DNA of 64,000 nucleotides from Lyngbya sp. HA4199-MV5 (GCA_019359375.1 JAHHHL010000013.1:62001-126000), one strand, 5' to 3'; positions 53,387-62,727 are shown, numbered from the stretch's first letter. The notes: generated by a model not told the origin, from the sequence alone. Numbers and translations are program-made.

Positions 53387-53791
53387 CTATCGAACGTTGA
53401 AGCGGTAGCCCGCATACTGGTCGCCTTCGTACAAAATGACTAGCCAGGTTTGCGGTTCAAACTCTAGAGGATACGCCTCCCGCTGAGCCGTTGCTCCTGT
53501 CCGTACCTGAAGGTCAGCCAGTTTACAGTAGGGTTCTTTCAGAATTTCCTGCACTTTCTGCTTTTTACCGCCTTCTGGCACCGTGAGCAGCCGCGCTAAC
53601 TGCTGTCTCGACAACTTTGCCTGAGACTGCATCACTTCCTGGCACGGCTCACCAGAGCTTTTTTTACTAAAATTTTTGCTAAAAAGCGAAGGTAACCTAT
53701 TCAGGTCTAACAAAAGCCCAAACGCTAGTAAAACAGCGCCTACAGCCAGCAATTGCTTTGAAATTAAAGGCGCAGACTTTGAGTATCCCAT
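53387..53791 (-). CDS. Membrane-anchored protein of unknown function
   Basis: 134 residues from the ATG at 53791, which has GGAGG before it. One membrane segment (LLAVGAVLLAFGLLLDL), then a Cys-containing part: SGEPCQEVMQSQAKLSRQQLARLL, KVQEILKEPYCKLADLQVRTGATAQRE, and a beta-like end EPQTWLVILYEGDQYAGYRF. It is just upstream of the lipoprotein gene, likely one operon. Confidence 0.6.
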   Translation of the reverse strand: MGYSKSAPLISKQLLAVGAVLLAFGLLLDLNRLPSLFSKNFSKKSSGEPCQEVMQSQAKLSRQQLARLLTVPEGGKKQKVQEILKEPYCKLADLQVRTGATAQREAYPLEFEPQTWLVILYEGDQYAGYRFNVR

Positions 53792-53991
53792 CCATCCTCC
53801 TAAGCAATTGGTTGGTCTAAGTATTCGGCAGTCAGAAGCCAGAAGACTTTTGCATGAGCGCGTTTTAGCTTCTAGCGGACTCACAGTCACACAGGTACCA
53901 GGAGCGTATGCTTGAACTACCGTATGGTAGACAACAACACAGGTTCAAGCTAGCCAGCATGACTCAGGGCAAGCTGGTTAGGGCAAGCTGG

Positions 53992-55296
53992 TTAAAGTCT
54001 GCCGCCCAGAAGCAACCCCAGCATGATGAGAAACAGGCGGTAGATGGAAACAAAACCAGTTTTGGGTACGAACATGACTAGATAGACGGCAAGCACAGCA
54101 GGCGCAAACATCAGCACCGCAAAAACGGGGGTAAGCGCTGGCACCATTGCGAGCAAAAATCTTGCTCCTACCCGAATAGCCGCAGCCAGTACAATCCACA
54201 GCACCGCATCACCCACTTTGTCCACCGACTTTTGCGGTACTTGCAGCCATTGCCGCAGTTGCACCCCGTAGCGTCGGAGTGAGAAGAGACCTGGTGCCGA
54301 CTGAGCCGTGCGCGATCGCCCACGACGCGATTCAGGATAACCAGGGGCGATCGCCGTCTCTCCCAATGTGCGAATACCCTCACGACTAGCCAGAGAGCGT
54401 AATGCTTGAGCCGTTTCCGTTGCCTCCTGCTGGGCTTTTTGGTCTGCATTGAGTGCTGACGGTGGCTGGGCTGTCATGGAATGACCACTCGCTCCATAGC
54501 GATACGTGCTAGACGCAAAGGGTTCTACCCCAGAGGGCGGCTGAGCAGGGGTAGTGAGATTGGACTGGCTGCGCTCAGAGGCATTCTTATGAGAAGTATT
54601 CTCATGAGGGGCATTTCCATAAAAGGCGTTTCTATGAGCGGTATTCTCAGGGGCGATCGCCTCTTCAGGCGGTGCTGCGTCTCCCTCCGTTAGCGCGGTT
54701 TCTAACTCCCTTAACAATTGCTTGATCCGCTCTGCCTGTGCTTCCAATGCTGCCGTATCATCATCCTGAGCGGGCATAGGTGAAACCTCTCGTTGGGGCG
54801 ATCGGGTTGATTGCTTACTACCTCTCGTAGCCTTCTTCTTAGGTGTAGACGCAGGAGGTGATACGGGCGAAGCACTGCCAGTCGGTGTGTCTGCTTCAGC
54901 TTGCGCTTTCTTCCGTTTGCGCTCTGCCAGCAATTGATTGATCCGTTCTGCCTGGGCTTCTAATCGCTTTAGCTCATCGATATATGGCTGTTGATGTCCA
55001 TCGCGCATCTGCCGGAAGGGAAACGCCGTCTGGGCGGCGGCAGCAGGCTTACGCTTGGCGGCAGGCTTGCGTTTGGAGGATGCGCTTTGTGAGGATGCTT
55101 CAGATGAAGTTTCCTGCCTCTGTCGCTGGGGCATTTCCACAACATTGATGTCACTCTGCTGCCCCCCTGCGCCCGAATTCTCAAACTCTGAGTCTTCAAA
55201 ATCTGAGTCCTCAAAATCTGGATAGGGCTGCTTGGCGAGATTCATCTCTGTTGGCAGCGATCGTCTTGCTCTAAACCGTGCTTGAAGTTCGTCCAT
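53992..55296 (-). CDS. Long disordered protein with coiled coils and C-terminal membrane segments
   Basis: 434 residues. An acidic start (PDFEDSDFEDSEFENSG), Lys/Ala-rich tract (KRKPAAKRKPAAAA), two copies of LEAQAERINQLL / LEAQAERIKQLLREL, an Asn/His repeat region (NTAHRNAFYGNAPHENTSHKN), then a globular-looking part (LRQWLQVPQKSVDKVGDAVL) and two or three membrane segments (LWIVLAAAIRVGARFLLAM, PVFAVLMFAPAVLAVYLVMF). No family recognised. Confidence 0.6.
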   Translation of the reverse strand: MDELQARFRARRSLPTEMNLAKQPYPDFEDSDFEDSEFENSGAGGQQSDINVVEMPQRQRQETSSEASSQSASSKRKPAAKRKPAAAAQTAFPFRQMRDGHQQPYIDELKRLEAQAERINQLLAERKRKKAQAEADTPTGSASPVSPPASTPKKKATRGSKQSTRSPQREVSPMPAQDDDTAALEAQAERIKQLLRELETALTEGDAAPPEEAIAPENTAHRNAFYGNAPHENTSHKNASERSQSNLTTPAQPPSGVEPFASSTYRYGASGHSMTAQPPSALNADQKAQQEATETAQALRSLASREGIRTLGETAIAPGYPESRRGRSRTAQSAPGLFSLRRYGVQLRQWLQVPQKSVDKVGDAVLWIVLAAAIRVGARFLLAMVPALTPVFAVLMFAPAVLAVYLVMFVPKTGFVSIYRLFLIMLGLLLGGRL

Positions 55297-55370
55297 GGTC
55301 GGGGGATAGCCACTGCAATCAACAAAAAGCCCCTCGGCAAACGCGAATGAGAGAGACTTCTACTGGTATT

Positions 55371-55384
55371 AGTACAATGGTACT
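55371..55384. promoter_or_regulatory. LexA-like box candidate
   Basis: AGTAC-AAT-G-GTAC-T fits the RGTACnnnDGTWCB pattern reported for cyanobacterial LexA, 75 bases upstream of the disordered-protein gene. About one such match per 64 kb is expected by chance, so this is only a candidate. Confidence 0.25.
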
Positions 55385-55642
55385 ATAGAAGGATGAAAAT
55401 TGGCGACAAATTTTTTGCGGCTTTGTGAACTACCTTTAAGCAATCTTCACGGTCAGCCTGCTCAAGAGAAGTTTTTGGTTGTTAGAGAAGGGGGAGTAGG
55501 GAGTGGGGAGTGGGGCTAGAAAGATGAAGCTCTGAGTTCTCGCTGTTCGCTAACTCCTGCCTTCTGCCTTCTGCCCTCTGCCTTCTGCCTCCTTCTAAAA
55601 ACTAACAACCAAAAACTAAAAACTTCCTCGCCTTCTACACCA
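55385..55642. other. Repeat-bearing gap
   Basis: No gene seen. It carries GGGAGTAGGGAGTGGGGAGTGG (about 55500), CTTCTGCCTTCTGCCCTCTGCC (about 55565) and CTAAAAACTAACAACCAAAAAC (about 55600), pieces common to many gaps here. Confidence 0.5.
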
Positions 55643-56551
55643 CTAGGGAATCGCAATAGTATTCAAGAGTCGATCGACGACGGTTCGTGCCCTGCGACCA
55701 CCCATTGGAATCATGCGGTGAGCCAGTACATGGGGTGCTAGAAACTTAACATCGTCGGGGATGGCGTAATCGCGATCGTCCAAAAACGCGAGGGCTTGAG
55801 TGGCGCGATGAAGGGCAACGGTGCCTCTGGGACTGACTCCCAGCGTAATCTCCTCATCTTGTCGGGTTGCCCGCACTAAGTTGAGCATGTACTGTTGCAG
55901 CGTGGGTTCTACCGTTACCAGCCCACAGAGGCGACGGAGTTCCTGAATGTCGGCGATCGACAAACAGGGCTGTAGTTCCTCTACGCTGGCTTGGCTATGC
56001 AGTCGTTGCAACATTTGCAGTTCTTCTGTTTCCGACGGATACCCCAGCGAGAGGGATAGCATAAAGCGATCCATCTGCGCTTCTGGGAGCGGAAATGTGC
56101 CCTGATATTCCACCGGGTTTTGCGTGGCAATGACAAAGAACGGATCGGGTACCTGACGCGATCGCCCGTCTACCGTTACCTGATGTTCTTCCATCACCTC
56201 CAGCAATGCCGACTGAGTGCGGGGTGTGGCGCGGTTGATTTCATCCGCCAGCAAGATATTGGCAAAGACAGGTCCCGGCAAAAATTCAAACGCGCCTGTG
56301 CTGGGATTCCAGATGTTTGTCCCCGTGACATCGCTAGGCAACAGATCGGGCGTACATTGGATGCGCTGAAACTTGCCGTCGATCGAGCGTGCTAGTGACT
56401 TCGCCAACAGGGTTTTACCCACACCGGGAACGTCTTCTAATAGCGTGTGCCCACCTGAGATCAGGGCGACCAGCACCAGCCGCATCGCGTCGTGTTTCCC
56501 CACGATCGCCTGTCCCAGGTTTTCTGTTAATGCTTGAATGCGCGCTCTCAT
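55643..56551 (-). CDS. moxR: MoxR family AAA+ ATPase
   Basis: 302 residues. Walker A GVPGVGKTLLAKSLARSI, Walker B ILLADEINRATPRTQSALLEVMEE, sensor-1 FFVIATQNP, and sensor-2 area GVSPRGTVALHRATQAL, with the MoxR region FMLSLSLGYPSETEELQ. MoxR proteins are chaperone-like and often act with DUF58 and VWA proteins; none of these is visible next to it. Confidence 0.9.
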   Translation of the reverse strand: MRARIQALTENLGQAIVGKHDAMRLVLVALISGGHTLLEDVPGVGKTLLAKSLARSIDGKFQRIQCTPDLLPSDVTGTNIWNPSTGAFEFLPGPVFANILLADEINRATPRTQSALLEVMEEHQVTVDGRSRQVPDPFFVIATQNPVEYQGTFPLPEAQMDRFMLSLSLGYPSETEELQMLQRLHSQASVEELQPCLSIADIQELRRLCGLVTVEPTLQQYMLNLVRATRQDEEITLGVSPRGTVALHRATQALAFLDDRDYAIPDDVKFLAPHVLAHRMIPMGGRRARTVVDRLLNTIAIP

Positions 56552-56706
56552 ACTGATGCAGGTTCCAAAAATGTGGCAGAACAGATTTCTTTCAGTGTGC
56601 CCTAGTTACGGTTGTCAAGCGATTACAGACGGTAAAAGACTGGAGGTTGCCCTTAAGTAGAGGTTAACCTGTGGAGAGGTAGGTCTATCGAAGACGAGTG
56701 ATCGAG

Positions 56707-57351
56707 ATGAAATCAAGACTTTTAGAGGCGATCGAAGCCTTTTCTGGTATCTACAGCGGTTGGATTCTGTGGAACCTTTTTTTAGCGTTCATTCCCTTAG
56801 TCTTAAGCTTCTGGCTGTTTCGACGCAAAACGAACGATCGCCCGGTTGTGTGGTGGTTGGGATGGCTTGTCTTCCTGGCGTTTTTGCCCAATGCTCCTTA
56901 CCTGTTAACGGATATTATTCACCTGATTCGGGGGACACGGGTGGGATATGCCACCTGGATTATTGCGCTGGTGTTCATTCCCTTGCACATTGCTGCCATT
57001 GTGAGCGGGTTTGAGGCGTATGTCATCTCGCTGATCAACCAGGGACACTACTTGAAGCGACAGGGGCAGCGTTCGCTTGTCATGTGGAGTGAATTAGCGG
57101 TACATGGGCTTTGCGCGATCGGCATTTACCTGGGCAGATTTCGGCGCTTCAACAGTTGGGATCTGGTGACTGATCCGGGGAATGTGCTGCTGGTTACGAT
57201 CGACGACCTGACAGCAAAGATGCCGCTCCTTGTCATTGTGATTACGTTTGTCATTCTCACCGTCCTGTACTGGGTTATGAAGCAGATTACCCTGGGTCTG
57301 GTTTTACGTTTTAGGGAGACGCACCGAGAGAAGCTGATTAATTCTGATTAA
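56707..57351 (+). CDS. DUF1361 membrane protein
   Basis: About 214 residues from the ATG at 56707 (GTG at 56698 possible). Several membrane segments, with the family signature FLPNAPYLLTDIIHL and the later IGIYLGRFRRFNSWD. Unknown function; found widely in cyanobacteria and firmicutes. Confidence 0.85.
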   Translation: MKSRLLEAIEAFSGIYSGWILWNLFLAFIPLVLSFWLFRRKTNDRPVVWWLGWLVFLAFLPNAPYLLTDIIHLIRGTRVGYATWIIALVFIPLHIAAIVSGFEAYVISLINQGHYLKRQGQRSLVMWSELAVHGLCAIGIYLGRFRRFNSWDLVTDPGNVLLVTIDDLTAKMPLLVIVITFVILTVLYWVMKQITLGLVLRFRETHREKLINSD

Positions 57352-57659
57352 TAGTTGTTAGTTTTTGGTTGTTAGTTTTTAGTTGTTAGAAGGAGGCAGA
57401 AGTCAGGAGCCAGGAGTCAGAAGTTAGGAGTTGGCGGGCAGCAAGAACTCAGAGCTTCATCCTTCAGCCCTACTCTCTACTTCCTCCTCTAACAACCAAC
57501 AACTAACAACTAACTGTTTGACAAGCCCAAGGCAATCTTTTGACCTGTTCTGCTCACTGGAGGGTATTATGTCAGCGTAGGATGGCTGGTTTAAGCGTCG
57601 CTGGCGGTTTGCGATCGCGACCAGCCGTTCCCAGGGAATCGCTATGCCAGGGAAGAAAC
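57352..57659. other. Gap of low-complexity repeats
   Basis: TTAGTTTTTGGTTGTTAGTTT at the left, GGAGGCAGAAGTCAGGAGCC in the middle and CTAACAACCAACAACTAACAAC at the right. The ends are inverse copies, so the whole can form a long hairpin. No gene seen. Confidence 0.5.
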
Positions 57660-58352
57660 ATGAGCCGTCGCGTTGCGAAGCATCACTGCAAGCGTCCAGT
57701 TGGCGCGATTGTAAAACTCAGGTTAATCAGCCTTGTTTGTGCCGTTTTGATGGCAAGTTGCGGTAAATCTGATCCAACCCTAAACCCCGACCCACTGGCA
57801 CCCTTCGTCCAAGCCCGCTACAACGTTGAAGGCGCAGTCGCAACCTTCAAGCAAGAATTTCAACCAACCAACCCCAGTGACAGCCTGAGCGAAACAGACT
57901 GGAACAAATATCGACGCGGACGGCAACTCTACAATCAGGCTGCGTCTTCCATCAATGCGGTGATTGTGCAGGTCATGTTGGCAAATCAAACGCGTACAGA
58001 ACTGTCTCCAGTTGATTTTAAGCAACGGCTAGAAGTCGCCATCAATCAAGCCGCTGCCTTTCGAGAATATGCCGAAACCGTCCGGCGAGAACCACCCGGA
58101 GCACGCGATGGTTCTGCTACCCAGGCGCAACCGTTTTACTTCTCCATTCCCGTCAACCCGATCGGCGTGCCCGATCTGCTCAATTCCATCTTTGGTCAAA
58201 TCAATACCGCGCTGGGACAGGCGAGAAATGCCGAACAAGACAAGCGCGATCGCATTGAAGGTGTGCTTAAAAGTCTCTTGCTGCCTCCCTTTGATGAAGT
58301 GGGTCGAAAACCAGCAGATTCGTTTAGCCCACCCACCATACGCGCTAAATGA
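57660..58352 (+). CDS. Putative lipoprotein, unknown
   Basis: The ATG at 57660 (MSRRVAKHHCKRPVG) follows AGGGAAG. The segment LRLISLVCAVLMASC is a lipoprotein signal. The mature ~195 residues are helical (ARYNVEGAVATFKQEFQ, YNQAASSINAVIVQVML, QRLEVAINQAAAFREYAETV). No family recognised. Confidence 0.6.
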   Translation: MSRRVAKHHCKRPVGAIVKLRLISLVCAVLMASCGKSDPTLNPDPLAPFVQARYNVEGAVATFKQEFQPTNPSDSLSETDWNKYRRGRQLYNQAASSINAVIVQVMLANQTRTELSPVDFKQRLEVAINQAAAFREYAETVRREPPGARDGSATQAQPFYFSIPVNPIGVPDLLNSIFGQINTALGQARNAEQDKRDRIEGVLKSLLLPPFDEVGRKPADSFSPPTIRAK

Positions 58353-58563
58353 GTTGAGACTTGAGCAGTCAGCTATCGCTCCCCATCCAAACTGAGAAAC
58401 CGCTGAGAAACACCTGAGCTCGCCATTGGCTTAATTTCAGGCAATTTCTTGTTGAGCTTCAGAGGGGCTTCAGTGCGGGCTGCGATGCTTGAGCAGTGAA
58501 TCGATCGCGGTTCATCTCATACACACCACAATCACAATCCACATCTTCAAGTAGGAGTGTCTT

Positions 58564-58938
58564 ATGAAATTAGCTTCTTTGCTGACGGGTATTGCAATGG
58601 TTGGTTTGGTTACGGTTGGTGATGCATCGCTCAAGGCATTCAATCCTTCGGTAGGTACAGCGATCGCTGCTGAAGCGAAGCAATCAGGTCCCAGCGTTCA
58701 AGAAAAAATTGCTTTGATCACCAAAAACAAAGGACAAATTGGTGGCGGCGATCAGCTACGTCGTTTTTTCTACGGTGATTTGGAGCCGATCGGCATCCAG
58801 GTAGGCGGTGCTGGTCATGTGGTTAACCTGTATAACAAAGCGAATGATGTCACCTTCTCTTACTGCTCTACGTATGATGTTGTGGTTGCCGTTAAGAAGG
58901 GAAAAGTCGCTCAATTTCCCGCTGCTGAAGTGAAGTAA
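58564..58938 (+). CDS. Small secreted protein, unknown
   Basis: 124 residues. Signal peptide MKLASLLTGIAMVGLVTVGDAS; mature part QEKIALITKNKGQIGGGDQL, LEPIGIQVGGAGHVVNLYNKAND. AGGAG stands 8 bases before the ATG. It is followed by the Met-rich lipoprotein gene. Confidence 0.6.
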   Translation: MKLASLLTGIAMVGLVTVGDASLKAFNPSVGTAIAAEAKQSGPSVQEKIALITKNKGQIGGGDQLRRFFYGDLEPIGIQVGGAGHVVNLYNKANDVTFSYCSTYDVVVAVKKGKVAQFPAAEVK

Positions 58939-59056
58939 TCCACGCATAAACATCGTGTCTCTACAAGCGATCTGATTAGCACTTTTGTTCGTAAGCCAAG
59001 TGTTGCCAGCTTAATCAAAAGCAGCCTTTGTCCAACTTAATTACTCTAGGATCATC

Positions 59057-59365
59057 ATGAAAGCTAAACTCTTGTGTCTTTTTGTGGGTCTGACAATGGC
59101 TAGCCTCGCTGCCTGCTCCAGTACTCCCACTACAAATCAAGCTCCTAGTAGCGCGCCTGCCGCCAGCACCAGCCCTGAGGGCGCAATGAAGAATGATGCC
59201 ATGAAAGGTGGCGATGCGATGAAAGGCGATGCCAAGGGTGATGCCATGAAGGGCGATGCCATGAAGAAAGATGCGACTAAAGGCGATGCCATGAAGGGCG
59301 ATGCCATGAAGGGTGATGCCATGAAGGGTGATGCCATGAAGAAAGAAACAACGACTAAGCCATAG
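59057..59365 (+). CDS. Met-rich pentapeptide-repeat lipoprotein (MKGDA repeats)
   Basis: 102 residues. Lipoprotein signal MKAKLLCLFVGLTMASLAAC with Cys at 20, a Ser/Pro/Ala linker, then about eleven copies of the pentapeptide AMKGD (with AMKKD, ATKGD, AKGD variants). The mature region has 9 Met in 83 residues, with alternating Lys and Asp. It resembles the MxKDx pentapeptide-repeat proteins. It lies just upstream of the thioredoxin-like, CcdA, MsrA and molybdopterin-enzyme genes, and a role as a methionine sink for oxidants is inferred from that. Confidence 0.75.
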   Translation: MKAKLLCLFVGLTMASLAACSSTPTTNQAPSSAPAASTSPEGAMKNDAMKGGDAMKGDAKGDAMKGDAMKKDATKGDAMKGDAMKGDAMKGDAMKKETTTKP

Positions 59366-59509
59366 CCGATCGCTCCATTGGGGTAGAGGTTTGGCGTTGA
59401 AGCAACCCGTACCTCAATGACGGCTGTTCTCTTGTCGATGCTTGTGATGGTTGGTAGCGTCAGTTGTCGATCGCACACACTTTGTCATCCCGTTTTTGAA
59501 GGAGCAGAC

Positions 59510-60151
59510 ATGGAACTTTCGCGTCGTAGGCGACAACTCTTGCTCTACCTTGGTTTAGGCGTAGCAGGCGCAGGGGCTGCAACCGCTCTAGGAGTGGCTG
59601 CAAAACGATCGATTTCAGATACCGCGATCGCCCCTTCTGATGCGGCTTCCAATCGTTCTCCATTAGAAGCAGCATCTGGTGAAGCAGCAGCATCTGGTGA
59701 CAGTGCCGTGGCAGCTTCCAGCAAAGGTTTACCGGAGTTTCAGGGCATTAGCCAGTGGCTTAACTCTGCACCGCTAACCGTTGGCGATTTAAAGGGGAGC
59801 GTTGTATTGGTACAGTTCTGGACGTTTGCCTGCATCAACTGTCAGCGAACGTTGCCCTACATTGTGCAGTGGCATCAGCGCTACGCCGATAAGGGCTTGA
59901 AGGTGATTGGCATTCACACACCAGAGTTTGCTTTCGAGCGCGATCTCAACAACGTCAAGCAGGCATTGCAAAAGCACAACATCACCTACCCTGTGCCGAT
60001 CGACAACGAGTTCAAAACCTGGAGAGCCTACAGCAACGAATATTGGCCTCATCTCTTTCTCGCCGATCGTCAAGGCTTAGTCCGCTACGACCACATCGGC
60101 GAAGGCGCATACGACACTACAGAGCAAACAATCCGTAAGCTGTTGGGCTAG
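59510..60151 (+). CDS. Membrane-anchored thioredoxin-like protein (TlpA/DipZ-like)
   Basis: The ATG at 59510 (MELSRRRRQLLLYLGLGVAG) follows AAGGAG. The start is a twin-Arg/N-anchor segment, then an Ala/Ser linker. The thioredoxin domain has VVLVQFWTFACINCQRTLPYI with the CxxC pair C108/C111, and IGIHTPEFAFERDLNNVKQAL, as in the thioredoxin part of DipZ. It would be outside the inner membrane and receive electrons from the CcdA-type protein encoded next. Confidence 0.85.
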   Translation: MELSRRRRQLLLYLGLGVAGAGAATALGVAAKRSISDTAIAPSDAASNRSPLEAASGEAAASGDSAVAASSKGLPEFQGISQWLNSAPLTVGDLKGSVVLVQFWTFACINCQRTLPYIVQWHQRYADKGLKVIGIHTPEFAFERDLNNVKQALQKHNITYPVPIDNEFKTWRAYSNEYWPHLFLADRQGLVRYDHIGEGAYDTTEQTIRKLLG

Positions 60152-60203
60152 AGGGAGAGTTTTGAGTTAAGGCGGTTTCCAGAGAAGTTTATACCCGCAT
60201 ATC

Positions 60204-60275
60204 GTAGGGGCGAAGCATTCGGGCAGTATCTTTCGCCTCTTATCAAAGGTTATTTGCCGAATGCTTCGCCCGTAC
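60204..60275. repeat. Palindromic repeat with a GGCGAAGCATTCGG core
   Basis: GTAGGGGCGAAGCATTCGGG at 60204 is matched by TGCCGAATGCTTCGCCCGTAC at 60255-60275, with a 30-base loop. The core resembles that of family B copy 4 (36315-36470) but lacks its ends. Confidence 0.65.
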
Positions 60276-60394
60276 ATGAGGTATCTTCTTTCTCAGAAAT
60301 CTCCTAAGAGTTTTGAGTTGATTAAGCACTCAGCGGTCAGTAGTCAGCTTTTTAGCCTTTATCCTTCATCCCTCATCTCTTTGCCTTCTTCCCC

Positions 60395-61087
60395 ATGCCT
60401 CCTTCCTCCCTCTCTACCGGACTCGCCTTTCTCGGTGGCATACTAACCGTGCTTTCGCCATGTGTGTTGCCCATCTTGCCTGTGTTGGTGGGTCGATCGC
60501 TCCAGTCTCACAGGTACGGTCCGATTGCCCTAGTGGTTGGGCTGGTGGGTGGCTTTGCCGTAGCGGGCAGTCTGTTAGGCATTACGGCAAGCTGGTTTGC
60601 AGCGCTGGCAAGTATTTTGCGGTATGTTGCGATCGCCGTTCTACTGCTTCTGGGCTTGCTAGCCATTTTCCCTGATTGGAGCTATCGTGCCTTTAGCTAT
60701 CTCCCCATCCACCATTGGGTAAAGGAACCAAAGCATGGTGGGCTAACGGGTGAATTTTGGTTGGGGACGCAACTGGGGCTTTTGTGGACTCCGTGTGCTG
60801 GTCCTGTGTTAGGCGGCATTTTGGTGCTGGCAGCCGTCAACCATAATGTAGCTAGTGCCTTTGGCTTACTCGTTTCTTATGGCATCGGGGCGGCTTTACC
60901 GCTGTTGGCGATCGCCTATGGTGGTCGTGCAGTCAGCCGACGTTTACTCAATCTGCGTGCTCACACCGCTACCTTACAGCGAACTGGAGGTGTGATGATC
61001 GTTGTCACCGCGATCGCCATTCTGCTGGGGTGGGATGTGCAGATTCAGCTCTGGCTGGCACCACTGTTTCCATCTTTACCGCTTTAA
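60395..61087 (+). CDS. ccdA: CcdA-type transmembrane electron carrier
   Basis: 230 residues, about six membrane segments. The two redox Cys are in VLSPCVLPILPVLVG and LLWTPCAGPVLGGILVL, as in CcdA/DsbD. It passes electrons from cytoplasmic thioredoxin across the inner membrane. Gene order (thioredoxin-like, ccdA, msrA) indicates that it feeds the upstream and downstream exported redox proteins. Confidence 0.9.
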   Translation: MPPSSLSTGLAFLGGILTVLSPCVLPILPVLVGRSLQSHRYGPIALVVGLVGGFAVAGSLLGITASWFAALASILRYVAIAVLLLLGLLAIFPDWSYRAFSYLPIHHWVKEPKHGGLTGEFWLGTQLGLLWTPCAGPVLGGILVLAAVNHNVASAFGLLVSYGIGAALPLLAIAYGGRAVSRRLLNLRAHTATLQRTGGVMIVVTAIAILLGWDVQIQLWLAPLFPSLPL

Positions 61088-61119
61088 CCACAACTCAATC
61101 CCCATATCCCTTACGACCT

Positions 61120-61845
61120 ATGTCATCGTCTACTGCAAACCTTGTGATGCGCTCTCTACGTAAACTATCGATCCTTTCACTGGTGGCGATCGCCCTGATG
61201 GGTGGAGTGTCTTATTTCCGAGCCTCCCAGTCTGCGGCTAACACTTCAGTCGCAATGGTGCATAAAGTCTTTCCTGATCCGGCTACTGACATGCCAGCGA
61301 CCAAAGTAAGCATTGTGCAGACCGCTGTTTTTGCAGGGGGATGCTTTTGGGGAGTAGAAGCCGTGTTTGAACATCTCAAAGGAGTCTCCGATGTGGTGTC
61401 TGGCTACTCTGGCGGCAGTGCAGAAACGGCTCACTATGGGCTGGTGAGCTTTGGGCAAACAGGACACGCAGAATCCGTGAAAATTACCTACGATCCTACC
61501 CAGATTACCTACGGTCAGTTACTTAAGGTTTACTTCGCTGTCGCACATGATCCCACACAGTTAAATCGCCAGGGACCTGATTCGGGGACGCAGTACCGCT
61601 CTGCCATCTTTTTTGCGAACAACGAGGAAAAGCAGGTGGCGCAGGCATACATTGATCAACTAAACCAGGCGCATGTGTTTCAGAAGCCGATCGCAACTCA
61701 GATTGCTCCCCTGACAGGTTTCTATGCGGCTGAAACAGAGCATCAGAACTTCATCGTCAACCATCCAAACCACCCCTACGTGGTCATTCACGATCTGCCC
61801 AAGCTTGATCAACTTAAGACCAAGTTTGCTGCTCTTTATCAGTAG
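61120..61845 (+). CDS. msrA: Exported peptide methionine sulfoxide reductase A
   Basis: The start at 61120 (MSSSTANLVMRSLRKL) gives a basic N-terminus and a membrane segment (~16-30), so the catalytic domain would lie outside the cytoplasm. The active site is FAGGCFWGVEAVFEHLKGV with Cys at 75; the usual VVSGYSGG, HAESVKITYDP, HDPTQLNRQGPDSGTQYRSA and FYAAETEHQNF follow. It reduces methionine-S-sulfoxide in proteins. It starts 33 bases after ccdA. Confidence 0.92.
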   Translation: MSSSTANLVMRSLRKLSILSLVAIALMGGVSYFRASQSAANTSVAMVHKVFPDPATDMPATKVSIVQTAVFAGGCFWGVEAVFEHLKGVSDVVSGYSGGSAETAHYGLVSFGQTGHAESVKITYDPTQITYGQLLKVYFAVAHDPTQLNRQGPDSGTQYRSAIFFANNEEKQVAQAYIDQLNQAHVFQKPIATQIAPLTGFYAAETEHQNFIVNHPNHPYVVIHDLPKLDQLKTKFAALYQ

Positions 61846-61866
61846 CCCTCACATTGGTTGTCGCTC

Positions 61867-62469
61867 ATGGATTCTTCCATCCCGGCTAAACGCAAAGTAA
61901 AAGCACCCAGCCAGGCGATCGCAGCAAAAGCCTTTCACTGGATCAACATCGTGAGTCTGCTGTTGATGATTGTCAGCGGCTTACGCATCTACAACGCAAA
62001 TCCTGTCTTTGGAGGGCGCGCAGGGTGGCATTTTCCGCGCTTCTTGCTGATTGGTAATGGCTTGGCAGAGGGACGCGATTGGCATTTTGCATTCATGTGG
62101 GTCTATGCCTTGAATCTACTTGGCTATGGACTGTACGTGTTTATTACGCGGCGGTGGCAGCACCGTTTTGCCAGTAGTAATGATGTGAAAGCTATCCAGG
62201 TAAGCCAAAATGCCAAACGCAAAACCTACGCATGGCATCGGTTAGTGTATACCGCGATCGTGCCGATTTTGCTGTTGGCGATCGCCAGCGGTCTTGCCAT
62301 GTATAAACCCGCCCAACTGCATTGGCTCGCCGCCCTTTTTGGCGACTGGCAAACCCTCCGCACCATCCATTTCATCACTGTCCCTACCGTTCTGCTCTTT
62401 ACGTTTGTTCATTCCCTCCTCGCGCTCCGAGTGGGTACCCTGCGGCTGGTTAAGTCGATGTTTTTGTAA
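61867..62469 (+). CDS. Cytochrome b561-like four-helix membrane protein
   Basis: The ATG at 61867 (MDSSIPAKRKVKAPSQ) is 21 bases after msrA. Four membrane segments with conserved His: AFHWINIVSLLLMIVSG, DWHFAFMWVYALNLLGY, WHRLVYTAIVPILLLAIASG and TIHFITVPTVLLFTFVHSLLAL. These fit the heme-b ligands of cytochromes that pass electrons to periplasmic molybdopterin enzymes. It likely serves the oxidoreductase at 62728. Confidence 0.85.
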   Translation: MDSSIPAKRKVKAPSQAIAAKAFHWINIVSLLLMIVSGLRIYNANPVFGGRAGWHFPRFLLIGNGLAEGRDWHFAFMWVYALNLLGYGLYVFITRRWQHRFASSNDVKAIQVSQNAKRKTYAWHRLVYTAIVPILLLAIASGLAMYKPAQLHWLAALFGDWQTLRTIHFITVPTVLLFTFVHSLLALRVGTLRLVKSMFL

Positions 62470-62727
62470 GGGCAAGGGAGTGGTTGGTTGTTAGAAGGAG
62501 GCAGAAGGCAGGAGGCAGGAGGCAGGAGGCAAGAGGTTTTTAGTTTTTGGTTTTTAGTTTTTAGAAGGAGTCATCAATCATCAGTTTTCAGCCTTCAGTT
62601 TTGCCACGTCATCTACTGGAGACTGGTTCACTGTTCGCTGACGACTGTTGAAACCTTTTAGCCTTTAGCCTTCCCTTATCCCTCATTCCTACACCTCACA
62701 CCCCACTCCCCACTCCCCACTCCCCCC
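62470..62727. other. Repeat-filled gap inside the redox cluster
   Basis: GGAGGCAGAAGGCAGGAGGC, TTTTTAGTTTTTGGTTTTTAG, CCTTTAGCCTTCCC and CACCCCACTCCCCACTCCCC, all seen in other gaps. It separates the cytochrome and molybdopterin-enzyme genes. Confidence 0.55.
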
